64,000 nt of DNA, taken from NCBI GenBank assembly GCA_028023455.1, contig JAQFVV010012987.1, positions 281,772 to 345,771 of the forward strand. Direction: 5' to 3'. A model generated the notes under the pieces. It saw only the letters and a list, made by a program, of their open reading frames with translations. It was not told the DNA's origin and ran no database searches. Both the position numbers and the translations under genes were made by a program. Positions 34,482-48,215 of the stretch are shown piece after piece (position 1 is the first letter of the stretch; every line of letters starts with the position of its first letter). This stretch comes from Epiperipatus broadwayi. Taxonomy: Eukaryota; Onychophora; Udeonychophora; Euonychophora; Peripatidae.

Positions 34482-37400
34482 ATATATATATATATTACAT
34501 TTGGATAACATGTGCACACTAATAATAGGTGTGGATGAACTTAAAACAGTCGGATGGAGAAGGTTTACCATAAGTGATAAACTGTGCTAAGAAAGGACTC
34601 TTAAGTATACTTTTTTATTATTATTTATTGTTTATTAATTTTTTATATGTTAAAATGTTACTTTATTGAGTATATTAGTTTGACATAGTGTGAAATATAC
34701 ACAGTGTTAGATTTAGGTGATGGTAGGAAAAATATGCATTTATATTATTATTATCTATTGATATTTCTTAACCCTGGTGCTATTGTGAAATGAATGAGGT
34801 ATCTATGCAAAAGTGTGAAATGTTTGTCTAAGAGGTTCACAGATATAATTTTATGCTTACAGTTAAAACTGATATTTTAATGCTTCTTCATGTATTTTGA
34901 AAATTTATCATTGCTATGTCCTAGTAGTTGAGAGATGTAAACTCATTATATGTTAAAAAAATGAATGATGCCCATTTCCTTTTTTATAATCTTTAATGCT
35001 TAGATAATTTTATTTTATTATTATGTAGTCATATTAGACTATTATTAAATCATTGATTCATACATCAATAATATAGTATTTTAATGAGAGTTCAAACCCT
35101 GTTCTTTTAGGATTATGTGAGATTGTGAATGATCCTTGCTTGGCCAAAGTATGCAAAGTTCTCATTACCAAGAAGGTCGAGATATAGTGTAGCTATCTCA
35201 TGATAATAAGTGTTAAGAATTTTAAAGTGTTCAGAGATCAAGGGCGTATCCCCAGCTTCATTAATAATTTACTCCATAAGAGGTATTTTTGTAGTTGTAG
35301 TAGTAGTGGTTTATGCATTCCCATCTTTATATGTGTAGCAACTAGATCTTAATATATCTCATAGCCCTACGGTAGATGGTGTGCTCTGTGCACATACCAA
35401 CACTAACATATTATTTTGTGAATTTCTTTCATTACAAATTTTATGGCCATATTTTGTATGAAACTTTGTTTAGTTTTGTAATGGGTCATTGTGAAATTTT
35501 ATAGTATCTTATATAGTTTGGCATACTTTAGATTTATAAGTATAGCATAAAGAATTGATGTATGAGGTTTATCTGAGCTTTGCTCGCAATCATTTCTAGA
35601 ACCAATAATCCTTCAAAAATTTAATTTAATTATTATTGAGAGCTTAAATAAGCAATCTTTATCATATCCATCCAACAACCAAAGCACGTCACTGCTGTAT
35701 TGGTAAAACAAATAAGTAATACTCATGTTGCGGACATAGAAAGCATTAAATGTATAGATGTGTGTAATCTCTAAAATAGCCAATCATTCTAAAATTAGGA
35801 GTTGAAGAATTTAATATGCAGATAATCAATGATTTACCCAAGTAATTATGTCAAATGTACATTTAGACATAATATTAAGCTTACCAAGTTAGTAGCAGTA
35901 AGGGGTATGCTTATCTTATTTATTAAAGTTAACAAGTTAATTTCTAGTTGCTAAGTATAAGTATTAAATAAATGTTATTGAAGCTTGCCTCCAAAGAAAG
36001 GATTGTCAAACCAGCAAAACATAACTGGTTGAAATATTTTTTTTTTTTTGTATTATGATTACTTACTTTGTTTCAGTTACTTAAATAAAAGTCTATTTGA
36101 AAAAAGAAAGGCATATTTGTAGAAATGTTGAGCACAGGTAGAATTGTTTTTCATAGAAGCTGTAAATCCCCATGTAAATATTTTATTTTTATTATCATTT
36201 GGATGGCTAGGAAGATTTGTTCTATTGTATTGTAATTATAGTTTATCATTTATTCAGTTAATAAACATAATGTGTTAATTAAAAATTTTGATGTTGTGTC
36301 TTAATGTTTTTGGTACCCATAAAATCCAGAAAATTAACCATATGCAATTTTACTAAAATATTTAATGCTTATTTTAGTACAGATACATTATAAAAAATTA
36401 ATTATTAAATTAATATTTCATGTTGAGATTTAAGAAATATTTTTAAGAAACATTCTCAACTTGTATTATAAATTATCATGGTTACATGGCAAGCATTTGG
36501 AAAAAGATGTAATTTTAAAGTTAATTGTCATTTTCATAAATTTATTGTGTTATGATGAATATCTCAAGTAGATATAAAATCCTTTTCCCATTTCTGGTAT
36601 TCGAATGTGTTCCCAGTTGATAATAATTTAGTTAAATTTTAAAGTAGTTAAAATATTTTATTCTAATTAATTGTGTGGTAATTTATCAAGTTTAATATTA
36701 TAATTGTTACTAATTAATGGACAGTAGATATTAGCTTAGATAAATCAAGTGGATGTCTACTCAAATTTTAATCACTGGGATAACATTCATTAGGCCACAA
36801 TAAATGTTGAATTTAAACCTTGAGATCATAAGATTTTCAATTATAAGATTTTCAATTATAAGAATTTTAATTATAATATTTTCAACTATAAGATTAGAGC
36901 TCATGAATTTAGTATTACAGGATTAAGTTAACAAATAAAATTAATTGAATTGATAAGATTTTTTATTTCTTGAATCTTGAATCATGAAAGATAACATTGT
37001 GGAGATGGTAAAGGTTGGTGGTAGACAGGAGACTGGAAAAAACTTAATATCAGAAATAAATTAATTGTAACTTTGGTGTTGCAAATTTATGTGAGAGGAT
37101 TCAGAAGTTGTTAACATGTGCTTCTCCTCCTCTCCTAACTTAGTAGTAATAATTTGTAATATTTGTTAATGGTATAATTCTTGGTTTCTCCACATGAATT
37201 GCCAAATCATTTATACCACCATAGGCATCAGAGACAGGGGATTGGTATTTTTCTTTGAAGGATATGAAAAGTAATATTGTTGTGGTTGATCCACATGACT
37301 TATTTGCAAGTATGTGATAAGCAAGTTGGTCCATGTCCTTTTGTGAGTTATAATTTGGCTGGCTTGATTTAAAAAGCTACTTAATTTAAGCAGAGGATTA

Positions 37401-38940
37401 ACTCTTAATATTTATAAGTAAAATTATTTTAGAATTTCATAAGTTGCCTTCCTTGAAAATTCATAACTTGTAAATCTGTGACAACATCAAATCGGTACAG
37501 TAGCTGCTCCTTCAAAGTTACAATTTGGTGCTCTGGCATATCTCTTATATCTTATAATTATTCTCCCTCCCTCTTTTCCCTGGGATAGGTTACAATATAT
37601 ATGTTTATATTATTAATAGTGATAATAAATATTACTAATAATTATTATAAAATACAATAATAAGAACTTTCAGTTATTTACTAATGGTCACTTCTACCAA
37701 ATTTTAAATATTTTCAGTTGAATATAGTTATGTAATTAATTGAAGGCAGTTCTATACTATATAATCATTGCAGAAATATTGATTTTATTGTTAAAACATT
37801 ATGTTTCATTATTATTACAATAATTAATCTATAATGAATAATTTATTTGATATTACATATGTATATATGCATGTGTGTGCGTGCGTGTGTGTGAGGAGAT
37901 TATATCCATGTAAACAGAGATAATGTTTAGCTTTTGATGGTATCAAAAAAGAGACAATTACTACTAATTGTCAATCCCTGAGGCTAAACAGGTTTTCTCT
38001 TTAATCTATAATAAGTCTTTTGTTGGAGTTTTTTGTTGAAGTAAAAAGAAGTCCTCTTTTACGTCAAATCTAGATTCTTAAATTTTTTAAACCCAGAAAG
38101 CTATTTTTATAAATGTAAAAATATAAAAGAATAACATATTCTTGACATATTAAAAACAATCTCTTTTCTCTATTTTTATTATAATAAAAATTCATGGAAA
38201 TATATATATATATTGCCCAATTAATTATGCTGTAGATAATAGCATTATTCTCAACATCCCATTTATAAATAATTTGATGAAACAAAAGTTATATCTGATC
38301 ATGCACTCTTCAAAATATATCAATATAGAAAAATAGATGTTAAAACCCACATTGCTAGAACATGAACAAGTAATAGGACAAATTTTGATCCAGAAAACAT
38401 TATGTGCTGTACAAATAATAATGTTAAAGGAATATAGAGATTAATAAATTTTGGTTTATTATAAATACAAATTATGGAATGAACTAATGTTTAAAGTATT
38501 CAAATTAGTGTATAGCAGACTATTTAAATGCATATGATAATTATGATACCAACTTAAACTTATTAATGCAATAAATATAATCCATTAAAATATTAAAAGT
38601 TGATAAAGTAAATATTTAAATTGTCAGAAATTAATTCTGTTTTGAAGATTTATTATTAGGTAATGCCAATTTGTGTATGTAATGACAGTTTACTGTTTCT
38701 TCAGTCGATGTGGTTAGTTGTTAGTACTATAAAAGCACAAAACAATTTTGAATTACATTCAACTTTCAACCTGTCATCGATAATAGAAATAGGTATATAA
38801 CTTTTTACAAATGTCATTTGCAAGAGTAATCTCTCTAATGGATGGATTTTGTCAAAAGCATCTGTTATATAGAATAGTAATAAGTAAAGGCAAAGACAGA
38901 GGTAAATCCAGCAAACTATATTTTTGTCTTTATATATATA
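34482..38940. other. Anonymous DNA
   Basis: No gene supported. GGTTACA at 37588-37594 directly before ATATATATG is an LTR-type end, possibly the partner of TGTAACC at 27325. A minisatellite lies at 36828. Confidence 0.5.
36828..36897. repeat. Minisatellite, about 15-18 bp unit, five copies
   Basis: Repeats of ATAAGATTTTCAATT with single-base changes. Confidence 0.85.
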
Positions 38941-38971
38941 TATTTATGTAAAACAAATCTTACACTTGTTC

Positions 38972-39000
38972 GGCGGTTTTGGTATAGCGCCATCTTTTGG
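38972..39000. repeat. Small TA-flanked hairpin unit, copy 1
   Basis: GGCG pairs with CGCC across GTTTTGGTATAG, followed by ATCTTTTGG. It is bordered within about 60 bases by TATATATA on both sides. A related unit lies at 58366-58393 with a GGTG/CACC stem. Confidence 0.5.
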
Positions 39001-40233
39001 ACATAAATAACAAGTGATAGCAGGTTACGTGATTAACTTGTATTTGTTTTTTTATATATATATAAGATGTATGTGTGAATATTGTATATGTGTAAAAATA
39101 TCAAGTACAAATACCTCATGTAAAAGCTTTTAATGGCATTAAGTTTTTTATATTATCTAGGCATATTGTTAGTAATATTTTTGGACATATATGTTTAAAT
39201 CCAATAAGTTCAATTTTCTGAGGCAAATAGGAGATTGTAGAAAAAACACACCAATGTATAATAATTGGTTTTAAGCCAATTGAGCTGTTTCGAAACTAAT
39301 TATAAGTGTCATGTTGGACAATAAAACCCCTTTCATTTATAAACGTCAATCTTTATCAACTTTATTTTCTTTTAAATAAAAGAGTACGTTTGTAAAATTA
39401 TGAAATGGGATGCAGAAAAATTGTTTAGATATTATTATCATTATTACTAGTAGTTAAAGCAAAATCGCTATATAATAATTTTCTGTAGAAATTATTAAAA
39501 TTAATAACGAAATTAAGCAAATAAATCTTAAGATTGATGAAATTAATAATAATAATAACATAAAAAGCAATAAACTATCACATGACATGAGCTTAATCAA
39601 TGTTATTCAAGCTGGTATAATTCTTTCTTCAGCACATCTAAATCATTTACTGTAAACATTAGTAATTAATAGAAATCAATGTTAGTGCTTAATAAGTCCC
39701 TATCTAGAGCAAAGCAAAAGCTGAATATAGTATGGATATATTGGATAGATCAGAATTGGATAGAGATCACATATTAATTACTAAAGCTTACTAAGTGTCA
39801 TAGTTGTGGAGAAAAAAAGTATGCTGCTGATATCATCCTAATATTAATATCATAATAATATAACTATTTTATCTTATCCCAGGTATTTTTATAAAATCAA
39901 TGTAAAAAAATATAGTACTTGAAGATTTTTTTACCAAGAGAATATTTGTTTAATTATGATTTATCAAGAAACTTACTAAATTCTAGGCACAAAGAATGCT
40001 AAATAAGAAAATCTTCTTTTAAAGTTTCAGGTAAGTGCTTTCAATATCTTGATAAGCTCAAAATTTAAGATACATCTTTGTTGAAGCTTTTCTTATTTAA
40101 TATTCCTAGCACATAGAATAAAATAAATTTATTTAAAACAAGTTTATCAATTTATATCATTACACTAAAGGTATTGTCGATAAAAATTATTGGTTTCCAT
40201 TTTTTTAAGCAAAAATAGTTATCTGTATTTTTG
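39001..40233. other. Anonymous AT-rich DNA
   Basis: Nothing supportable. Confidence 0.5.
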
Positions 40234-40323
40234 GTTATTGAAAATTTATTATTCTGAAGCAATTAACTTATTTAATTGTTCTTTTAATATTAAGGATGGA
40301 TGGGAAGTAAATGGATTTGTGGG

Positions 40324-40329
<6 letters not shown>
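40234..40329 (+). repeat. Upstream direct repeat of PLE 2
   Basis: Matches 40955-41050 except for one base (40296 region, GGATGG against GGGTGG). It starts GTTATTGAAAATTTATTATT. Confidence 0.9.
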
Positions 40330-40359
<30 letters not shown>

Positions 40360-40452
40360 CCTGATAGCTATCAGTCTGTATCTCATAAAGTAGCTGCTTT
40401 AAGGAATTATTGTTATAGGAATAAAAAATTAAATAATTAAAGTGGTGTAGCT

Positions 40453-41054
40453 TTGTTTCAGAAAGGTCCATGCTATAAAGATTATTTAAGTGTTGGGGAC
40501 TCTGATAAATTTGTTAAAAATATTTTATTTAATAATAATATTTGTAAGGATGTAAAACATAAAGAAAAATATGATTTTATTTTTTTGCCATTTAAATTGT
40601 CTTCTTATAAAATTGTAGGTAGGAATAGCAATTTGTTTGGAAATAAAATTGCAAGGAAAAGGTGTGTTACATTGAATAATTTGTTAAATAATACAAAGGA
40701 GATTTTTGATAGGATGACTATTCCTGGTGTAATATATTGTATCCTTTGTTTTTTTATAAGAAGGTCTACATAGGTCAGAGTAGTTTGAGTTTAAATAAAA
40801 GAATAAAGGTTCATAAAAGTAGAGTTACAAATAGATATCTTAGTTATGCTTTGTATGTCCATAAAAAGGCTACAGGCCACACTATTAATTTTGATGGAAC
40901 TATGTTTATCTTCCTTGAGAGAAATGAAATCAAAAGAAAAATTAAAGAATCTTTGTTATTGAAAATTTATTATTCTGAAGCAATTAACTTATTTAATTGT
41001 TCTTTTAATATTAAGGGTGGATGGGAAGTAAATGGATTTGTGGGTAATATTTAA
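40453..41054 (+). pseudogene. PLE linker and GIY-YIG nuclease fragment, frameshifted
   Basis: The first frame (to about 40740) has the linker that lies between reverse transcriptase and nuclease in PLEs, ending RMTIPGVIYCI. One T appears to be missing in the T run at 40749-40755. The next frame continues FFYKKVYIGQSSLSLNKRI, then VHKSRV, TGHTINFDG and RKIKESLLLKIY, which is the GIY-YIG fold with its downstream Glu, and ends at 41054. There is no start codon and the reverse transcriptase is lost. It is not functional. Confidence 0.8.
40955..41050 (+). repeat. Downstream direct repeat of PLE 2
   Basis: Contains the last nuclease codons; partner of 40234-40329. Confidence 0.9.
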
Positions 41055-41059
41055 TATTA

Positions 41060-44000
41060 TATATATATGGTGCAGTTTTTTGTAATTCTTTACACTTGAG
41101 AAGTCTACTTGTAGCAGTGAAACCTTTCATTGTGTTTTATTATTATTTCTTGGCTGGCCTGGTTGAATTTTGGATTTGGGTAATTTTAATTATATATTGA
41201 CTAGTTTAGCTTTATGCTTGTAATGTTTACATTTTAATGAGTCATGTATATTTATATATAATTTTACGTAATTGAGTTCAGGCAATACAAAAGCTATAAA
41301 TTCTCTGAGTAATAAAAATTGTTAAATGTTATGCAGCTTTCATTATGCTAGATATATAACTTTGACTGGACATTTTTTGGATAACAATTTCAAAATCTAC
41401 ATTCTTTAGTGATTTGTCACATGTAGATCACCAATAATTCATTAAGCTTTATTATCTGACTGTCATTGTGGAATAATGGAAAATAAACATTTTAATTTTT
41501 TTATTGTTTTGCCTTCTTAACTTCTGCTTTTAATCTATTGCATGATTTTTATTTAAGCCTCCCACCAAAGCTGCAGGCAAGCTGAATTATAGCTTTATTG
41601 GCAAGAATCTATTTATAGTTTATGAAAATAAAACTTTAAATAAACAAATAGACAAAATTGTTTATTAGGTTAAAATTTTAATTCTATTTATAATCTCTAT
41701 ACATCAACTACCATAAGTAATTCAAAGCAAAAGATATAAAATATATTTTTGAATCTTTACTGAGGAAAAAATGAACTTCTCTTCATTTACTATATAAGCA
41801 TTTACTGACATCATAATAATAGGTAAACATATTTATACTTTATCTGTTTCTTAATTCTTTTGTAAAATTATTAGACATTTGTTTCTTAACAAATACATGA
41901 TGTTTTCTTTACATTTTTTTTCATTAATTTGGTTTTATCAGAAAATTAGTCAGCTAAAAAATTATAGATATCTAGCTTATTGTTTTTGGTTATTGTTGCT
42001 TTTTGTAATTGGAAAGTTGATTTTTGAAATTTCAACAAATATTTTATGATTTGCGTTTATATATTAACTGAACTTTTTTGAACATACATATTTGATTAAA
42101 AACATATAATTTTTCCATTAAATAAATTTTTTTAATCTGAATTCTAAAATAAAAACTTTTGTTTTGATTTAGTTTTCTTACTATTTTATTTGCAAAACTA
42201 ATAGTTTGTTTTTAAGATTACTTTAATTTTTTGATCTGATAGCATTTAGTAAAAATTGTCAAAATTTGTAAAACTTTAATTGAGGATAAATGTTATTCAT
42301 GAAAGAGATTCAATTGATAAATTAGCAAATATGATCCATAAGGATGATTACAAAAAGCATTTAAGAGATTAATAATTCTACTGAACAATTAGTAATTGCT
42401 AAAACCAATTGGTTGTAATTATCCCAACTGGTATAAGAATTTTTATATTCTAACATTGGACATCTAATTTTAACAACTACAAAAATTAATTTGATTTATT
42501 TTTAGAAGACCAAATCAACATATTTTGATGCACTCAAAAAGTTTGATAAACATTATCAATTAATCTTATATTTAATAAAGTGTGATTTCTTCTTTTTCAC
42601 AACAAATACAATTTAATAGAAAGTTTCAATAATTTAAACAAATTAAATTTGATTTTAGATTGAAATTATAAAAATCTATCAGCATATTTTAAAAATCAAG
42701 GATATAATAAAAAATCCAAATTTTACATTAATATGTAAAATGTGACAAAAGTATTCAAATATTTTTTCAAGAATAAAACAGTTAACTAAAAAAGTAAAAA
42801 GAAAAAAGGGGAAAGGCGAATAAAAAAGCAAACTGATGAAACAATATTAAAATAACTATATTTAAGTAATTTTAATAGCAATATAATTGTAATAGTGTTT
42901 TTACTTATATATTTTTGTGATTATATATATATAACAAAAACAAATGTTAAATTTGTACAATCTAATAAAATATTTCAAAGAATCACTCATTTTTCCAACT
43001 CAGTATATGACAAGGTTAAAAAAACTTAAATTACTTTATAGTTGGAAATGATATTATAGAAAATATTTAATCAGTTAAATGATAATACAGTTCTATTTAC
43101 AAAACAGAATATGAATTATTATAAAATCAAAAAGTGAAATATCGTGGGCTAATGAACTATTGATTTCAGTGTGCAAATTTCTTCCACAAATGTGTAAAGC
43201 CATAAGCTTCATCTTTCACAACTCACCTATAAACAAAATTAAATAAATAAAAAAGTAAATGATTTTTAAATAACCTTTTAGCTTGAAAAAAAATCTCCAA
43301 CAGCTTATTGGATAATGAAAAAAGTCATTACTTATAACAATAGACAACTGCTAGTTAAAGCGAGAATTTGAAGTTTTTTCTTATTAATTTCCATATTTAA
43401 TATAATAATTGGTAGTGGGGTATCTATGTTTGTTGTTGGTCAAATAAGTTTGAATGTGATGTAAAACATATCTATGTTTCATTTCACCTAAATAGGAGAA
43501 ATATATCTCTTTTCTGTATGTGAGTGTATATATATATATAATAACCTTAAGATTTGCAAATAGAATTGCTTATGTGTATAATGTGAATATATTTATATTA
43601 TTTTCTTCCAATAAGTCAATTGATATATTAGACATGGAGAATAGCCTAAAAATATTTTAATTTTAGCTATAAAACTGTTGTTATAGATTATTTTTTAAAT
43701 AAGTGTAAATAAAAAGAAGTTTAATTAATTTTAAAATATCAGTTAAATTAATTTTGCAATTTTATGTTTTTAGTCTATAGATTTAACATTTCTATTATAT
43801 ATAGTTTACTTTTGGTTTAAAATACAAATTAGACACTAGATGGCGTTTTAAAAAATAAAGTAAGTTTAAATTAAAGCAAACATTTTAAATAAGTTGATAA
43901 TATTTCCATAGTATTTTATAATACAAATAATGGATTGCAATTTCTTTAAACATTTCAATCTTATAAATGTGTGCATGCATGTAATAGTTATTTTGAATAA

Positions 44001-47000
44001 GAAAAGTTTAAACAAAATTGATTATATTAAAGTTCAATATTTAAAAGATTTAATATTTAATAATATTTAAATTGCGCTATTGTTATTAAAATTTTATAAT
44101 TCTTTAAAATATTATATTAATTTTTGAGAATTTCTTAAAAAATGTTAAATAAATGTATTATTATTGTAATATTGTATTTACTAATAAATAACAATTTTAT
44201 TTTAAATGTAATGTTAATTTATTATGTCTAGCAATCCAGACAGTTTTTTTTTTCTTAAAATCTATTATTTACCTTGACAACTAATTAAAGTCATATTAAT
44301 TATCAATTAATAATGCCCCAATTCTGTCAATCATTGATATCATTGAGATTACATGACTTATCTTATACATACAGTTTACTATGTGTTGAAAAGTATTCCA
44401 TTTATTCTGTCTACTTTATTCTGTCTACTTTTCTATCTACTTATTGACTTAATTAACTAGCTAATGAACTGTCTTATTAATTTATGAATTAGTCAATTGT
44501 ATTTCTAAAATAATAAAAGGCTATATCTATTGTGTGCAGAGAGCCTCTTGCAAATGGCCCATTCATCTCACTGCACTATATCCAAATAAATATTCACAAT
44601 AAGGAAACTAACAACCTGCTTTACCAATGGAAGGAAACATCAAATTGTAACATGGATTTTCAAACTTCGGAAAAAATATGTATGTAAAAATTGCATTATT
44701 ATGAGCTATATCAACTATTAATCTATTGTTGTACTCATGCTTGAATTTAAAATGAACATTATTTCTGTTATTCTTGAAATGATTCATTTTGTAATAATTT
44801 ATTAAGTCTCAATCTTGCAACTACTTATACGCTTGATCATGGTAAGCTATTATAATAATAAATGCACCTTTATATTATGTTTTTCAAAGATAATGTGAAA
44901 ATTAATTCTTATTTTGCATTCATTTCAATGTGAAACATATTTGCTTAAATGTATTTTAGTGCAATAAAATATTCTATCTGTTGTGTTATATAAAAAAATA
45001 AATAGTTTTCTAAACTTTGTATTGCTTAATATTGTATCAGTGCTATGTTTGTTTGCCTCATATTTTAAAGAATTGCTTATCCAATTGTGGATTTTAAGTA
45101 TTAAGGATATTTTAAATAAAATAATCTGGATTTGAATGGAATCATTATGTGAACTGAAACGCTCTAAAGTGTGTTTTAAAATAAATGACTTAAGAACTTA
45201 TAAACTATCTAGGAGAGGTTAAAAAAAAGAATTTTTTTAGGTATAAATTTATCTATATGTTTTTCTTTTGCTTTAAAAATTTTTCAAATAATGTATTTAT
45301 AGTTTGTATATCACATACAGATATTGGAATTCTCGAAGCATATTTATGTTATTATATCAACGGAGGTAATATGAACATTTGAAATAGGCTTGTTTAATGT
45401 ATAGTATGAATGAATGGATGCGCATTTGGAGATAATATATTATTTTTGATAAGATATTGATTTATAATGCTTATGCTTAATTTTATTTTAATGTTAATAT
45501 AATGTGTTTTATCAGTCTTTCATATAGTGTTTATAGTATTTTATTATAAAGTAAATAGTATGTGCTTGCAATTATTTTCATATGTTTATTTGAAGTATGC
45601 CTTAATGTACAGTTCATTATAGAGGACTTATATCGTGTTGGATAATGTTTATGATGGTTTATTCTCATCACGTTTATTTAGATTAGTGGTATACTACTAA
45701 TGCTAATTTTGTACTTGTAGATAATTGTGAATTTTTGATTATCCCATCATTATGCCAATCTTATTTATTCGTGTTAGTGACAAGATGTTGAAGACTTGTG
45801 TGTTAAGACCTCCACCTTTATTTGTTCTTGATTCTATAAGAATAATTTTTGAAATGATAATGGTGTTAATATTAATAGCAAGAATATTGTTTGTGCAAAG
45901 ACTTTGATAAAACATATTCTGTTTAAACTTAAATAGTTATTTTGTATAGGCATAGAAATTTATATATTCTCTTAAATGCATTAGCAACAACATAGTTTGT
46001 TGAACAGATTAATGAAAGATTTTTATACTAATGACATACTTGAATGATAGTTAGATTTTGAAATAAAGAAAGAATATTATTTATTCATAATGATAGATAT
46101 TTTCTATTAGGAATTTAAATCGATTATTAAAATATTATTATAATTATTTTTATTTTAAATATATGAAATTCATAAGATGTTTATAATTATTATATTTGAT
46201 ATTATTAATAAAATATTTATTTTATTTTTACTTTAGGACTTTGTCTTCATTATCATCATCTGTATAATCATAAAATCCAAATCACACAAATATAATGACT
46301 ATTAATTTATGAGAGTACATAAAAGTCATTTCATTAAAATTCATGTTTGTAGTTATCTTAATGTTTTAAGATTATTTAGATCATATTATCTTTAATTTAA
46401 TTGTGGAAAAGCTTCACATGATCACGAGTATAAACAAAATATAAACAGAAAAATTGTAACTTTAAATCTCTTTTATTATATATATACACACATATAAAAA
46501 AATGTGTATAAATAAAAAGATACTTTTATAATTTATTTTAGTATGTGAAAATTTTTTATCAACATGCCAATTAGGTTACTGTTTTTATATACCATATTTT
46601 ATTGATTCTAGTTCTAATCAGAAATACCATTTTACTTAATCTTCTGGTAAATAATAATATTATCATTATTATAAAATATTATTGTGCCATAAACATTGAA
46701 AGTAGAAATAAGTCTTTTCTATGAATGAAATTATGAATTAACTCCAATATAAAAAAATAAAAATGAGATGCTGAAACCCAGGATTATGATTTGGAAGCCA
46801 CATTTCGATAGCGTTGATGTGTTCTTTCATTCGTTAAACCACTAAACATCACATGATCACTATCTCATACTAGCACATAATGGAGAGTTTTGCTTTGTTC
46901 TTTCATTTGTTTTAATAGTTAAAAAACAGATTTATATATATAATTCTATAATATAACCGAAACGTCTAACTAAATATATAAATATATTTATATAAAAATT

Positions 47001-47466
47001 TTTGTATAGTATCTGTATGTAGCAAAATGAATTTGTGTAAACAAGATTAATTTATATCGTTATTCAATAAAATAGAAGTTATAATTAAGTTTCTTAATGG
47101 TGTAAAATTTTATTGTACAATAACAATGATTTAATAGCATGATTGATGGGTTTAGTAACAAATTGATATTTAATTATATCTGTCATTTTCAGATGTTTTA
47201 AAAAAAATATGGAAAAAAATAAGTTATCACAAGTTATCGATTAAATTTATTGTTGATATGTAGACGAATTTATATAAATATCTGTGTATGTGTGTGTGCA
47301 TATAATGTTTAATTAAAGTGAACAAATTTTGTTTATTCATTTACTTTTAATTTAAGTACATATATATAAAACAATGAAAATATTTATATAAAAGTTATTT
47401 TATCTCTAATGTTTATAGAATGCAGTCAAAGCTATACTTTTAAGTCACACAAATTAATTATATATT
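41060..47466. other. Long anonymous AT-rich stretch
   Basis: No frame of 60 codons or more, no RNA gene. Minor items: PLE 2 probably extends to about 41150 (GAAGTCTACTTGTAG then GTGAAACC). (TA)n lies at about 43527-43541, ACACTAGATGGCGT at 43834, and a 15-bp partial tandem (TTATTCTGTCTACTT) at 44402-44440. Confidence 0.5.
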
Positions 47467-47645
47467 TAAAATTTCAAAATATATACAATCCACGCACAAA
47501 CTTCTTTATAAATCTTGAATTAAAGACTATAAAATAATATAGTCGAAACGTGGGAGTATATTATTGTACAATTATAATAGTTTGTATTATAATAAATCAA
47601 GATTCTTAAAAAAGTATGTGCGTGGATTGTATATATTTTGAAATT
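47467..47645. mobile_element. Fold-back with a hammerhead-like hairpin at its centre
   Basis: Arms of about 52 bases (47469-47520 and 47594-47645) are inverted copies around ATATACAATCCACGCACAA. Between them GACTAT...ATATAGTC is followed by GAAACGTG (47545-47552), the layout of stem II and second core block of PLE hammerhead motifs. The first core block is not recognisable. It may be a remnant of two head-to-head PLE terminal repeats. Confidence 0.5.
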
Positions 47646-48054
47646 AATGGGCTATTTTTAAAATTGAAGACTGTGTTATTTTTTTAATTTATTTAAAAGT
47701 TATAAATATTATTATTTATATTTCATCAGACATTTTCCTTTCTTGAGTTATATAAATATGACGCACTAAACTCAAAAACATGTATAAATACCATATACGT
47801 ATTATTTTCGCTTTATAAGAGTTGACATATTTAAGTCACATTTTCACAAGAATTGTAAAATTTAATATCCCATTCATTCAAATAAAATATTTGCTTATAA
47901 ATAACAAGAAAAAAAAAATTTAATGTGTAATTTTTTTTAAATATTTCTTAATTTAAAAATAGATTTTTATATTCATTGGCCAAAATTTATAACTCATAAA
48001 TTATTTCACAATCTAATATTTTTTAATTTAAAAAAAAAGATTCATTTAAAATAT
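47646..48054. other. Anonymous AT-rich DNA
   Basis: Nothing supportable. Confidence 0.5.
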
Positions 48055-48215
48055 ATCATCATCATCATCATCAACCATTATCAATCCATTGCAGGATTAA
48101 AGTCTCTCCAAGTTTAATCCATCTTCTCCGATCTTTAACTTCTCTTCTCCACAACACCCCTGCACATTTTCTTATTTCATCCATCCATCTCACATGTGGT
48201 CTCTTTCTGGGTCTT
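48055..48215 (-). mobile_element. 5'-truncated copy of the RTE LINE
   Basis: About 143 bases match the 3' end of the RTE at 22848-22998, with a few differences. Here the 3' end carries five to six ATC units on the plus strand, (TGA)n on the minus strand. Severe 5' truncation is usual for LINE copies. It shows that the family has been mobile in this genome. Confidence 0.9.

Larger units (their letters stand above)
40234..41050 (+). mobile_element. Second Penelope-like element: nuclease fragment between direct repeats
   Basis: A 96-base segment (40234-40329) is repeated at 40955-41050 with one substitution. The downstream copy contains the end of the coding region; the upstream copy is followed by (TA)n (about 40325-40355) and then the remaining coding part. 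This is the tandem 'pseudo-LTR' layout known for PLEs, with a severely 5'-truncated body that lacks the reverse transcriptase. It differs in sequence from the PLE at 5308, so it is a separate lineage. A 3' untranslated region probably continues to about 41150. Confidence 0.8.

Noticed and set aside
36828-36897. Regular short repeats that might suggest a CRISPR array
   Set aside because: Units are contiguous with no spacers, and the DNA is eukaryotic. It is a minisatellite.
44500-44700. Promoter-like stretch (AATAAAAGGCTATATC, then an exon-like segment and GTATGTAAA)
   Set aside because: No LTR-type ends were found around it and no similarity to the other units, so there is insufficient support.
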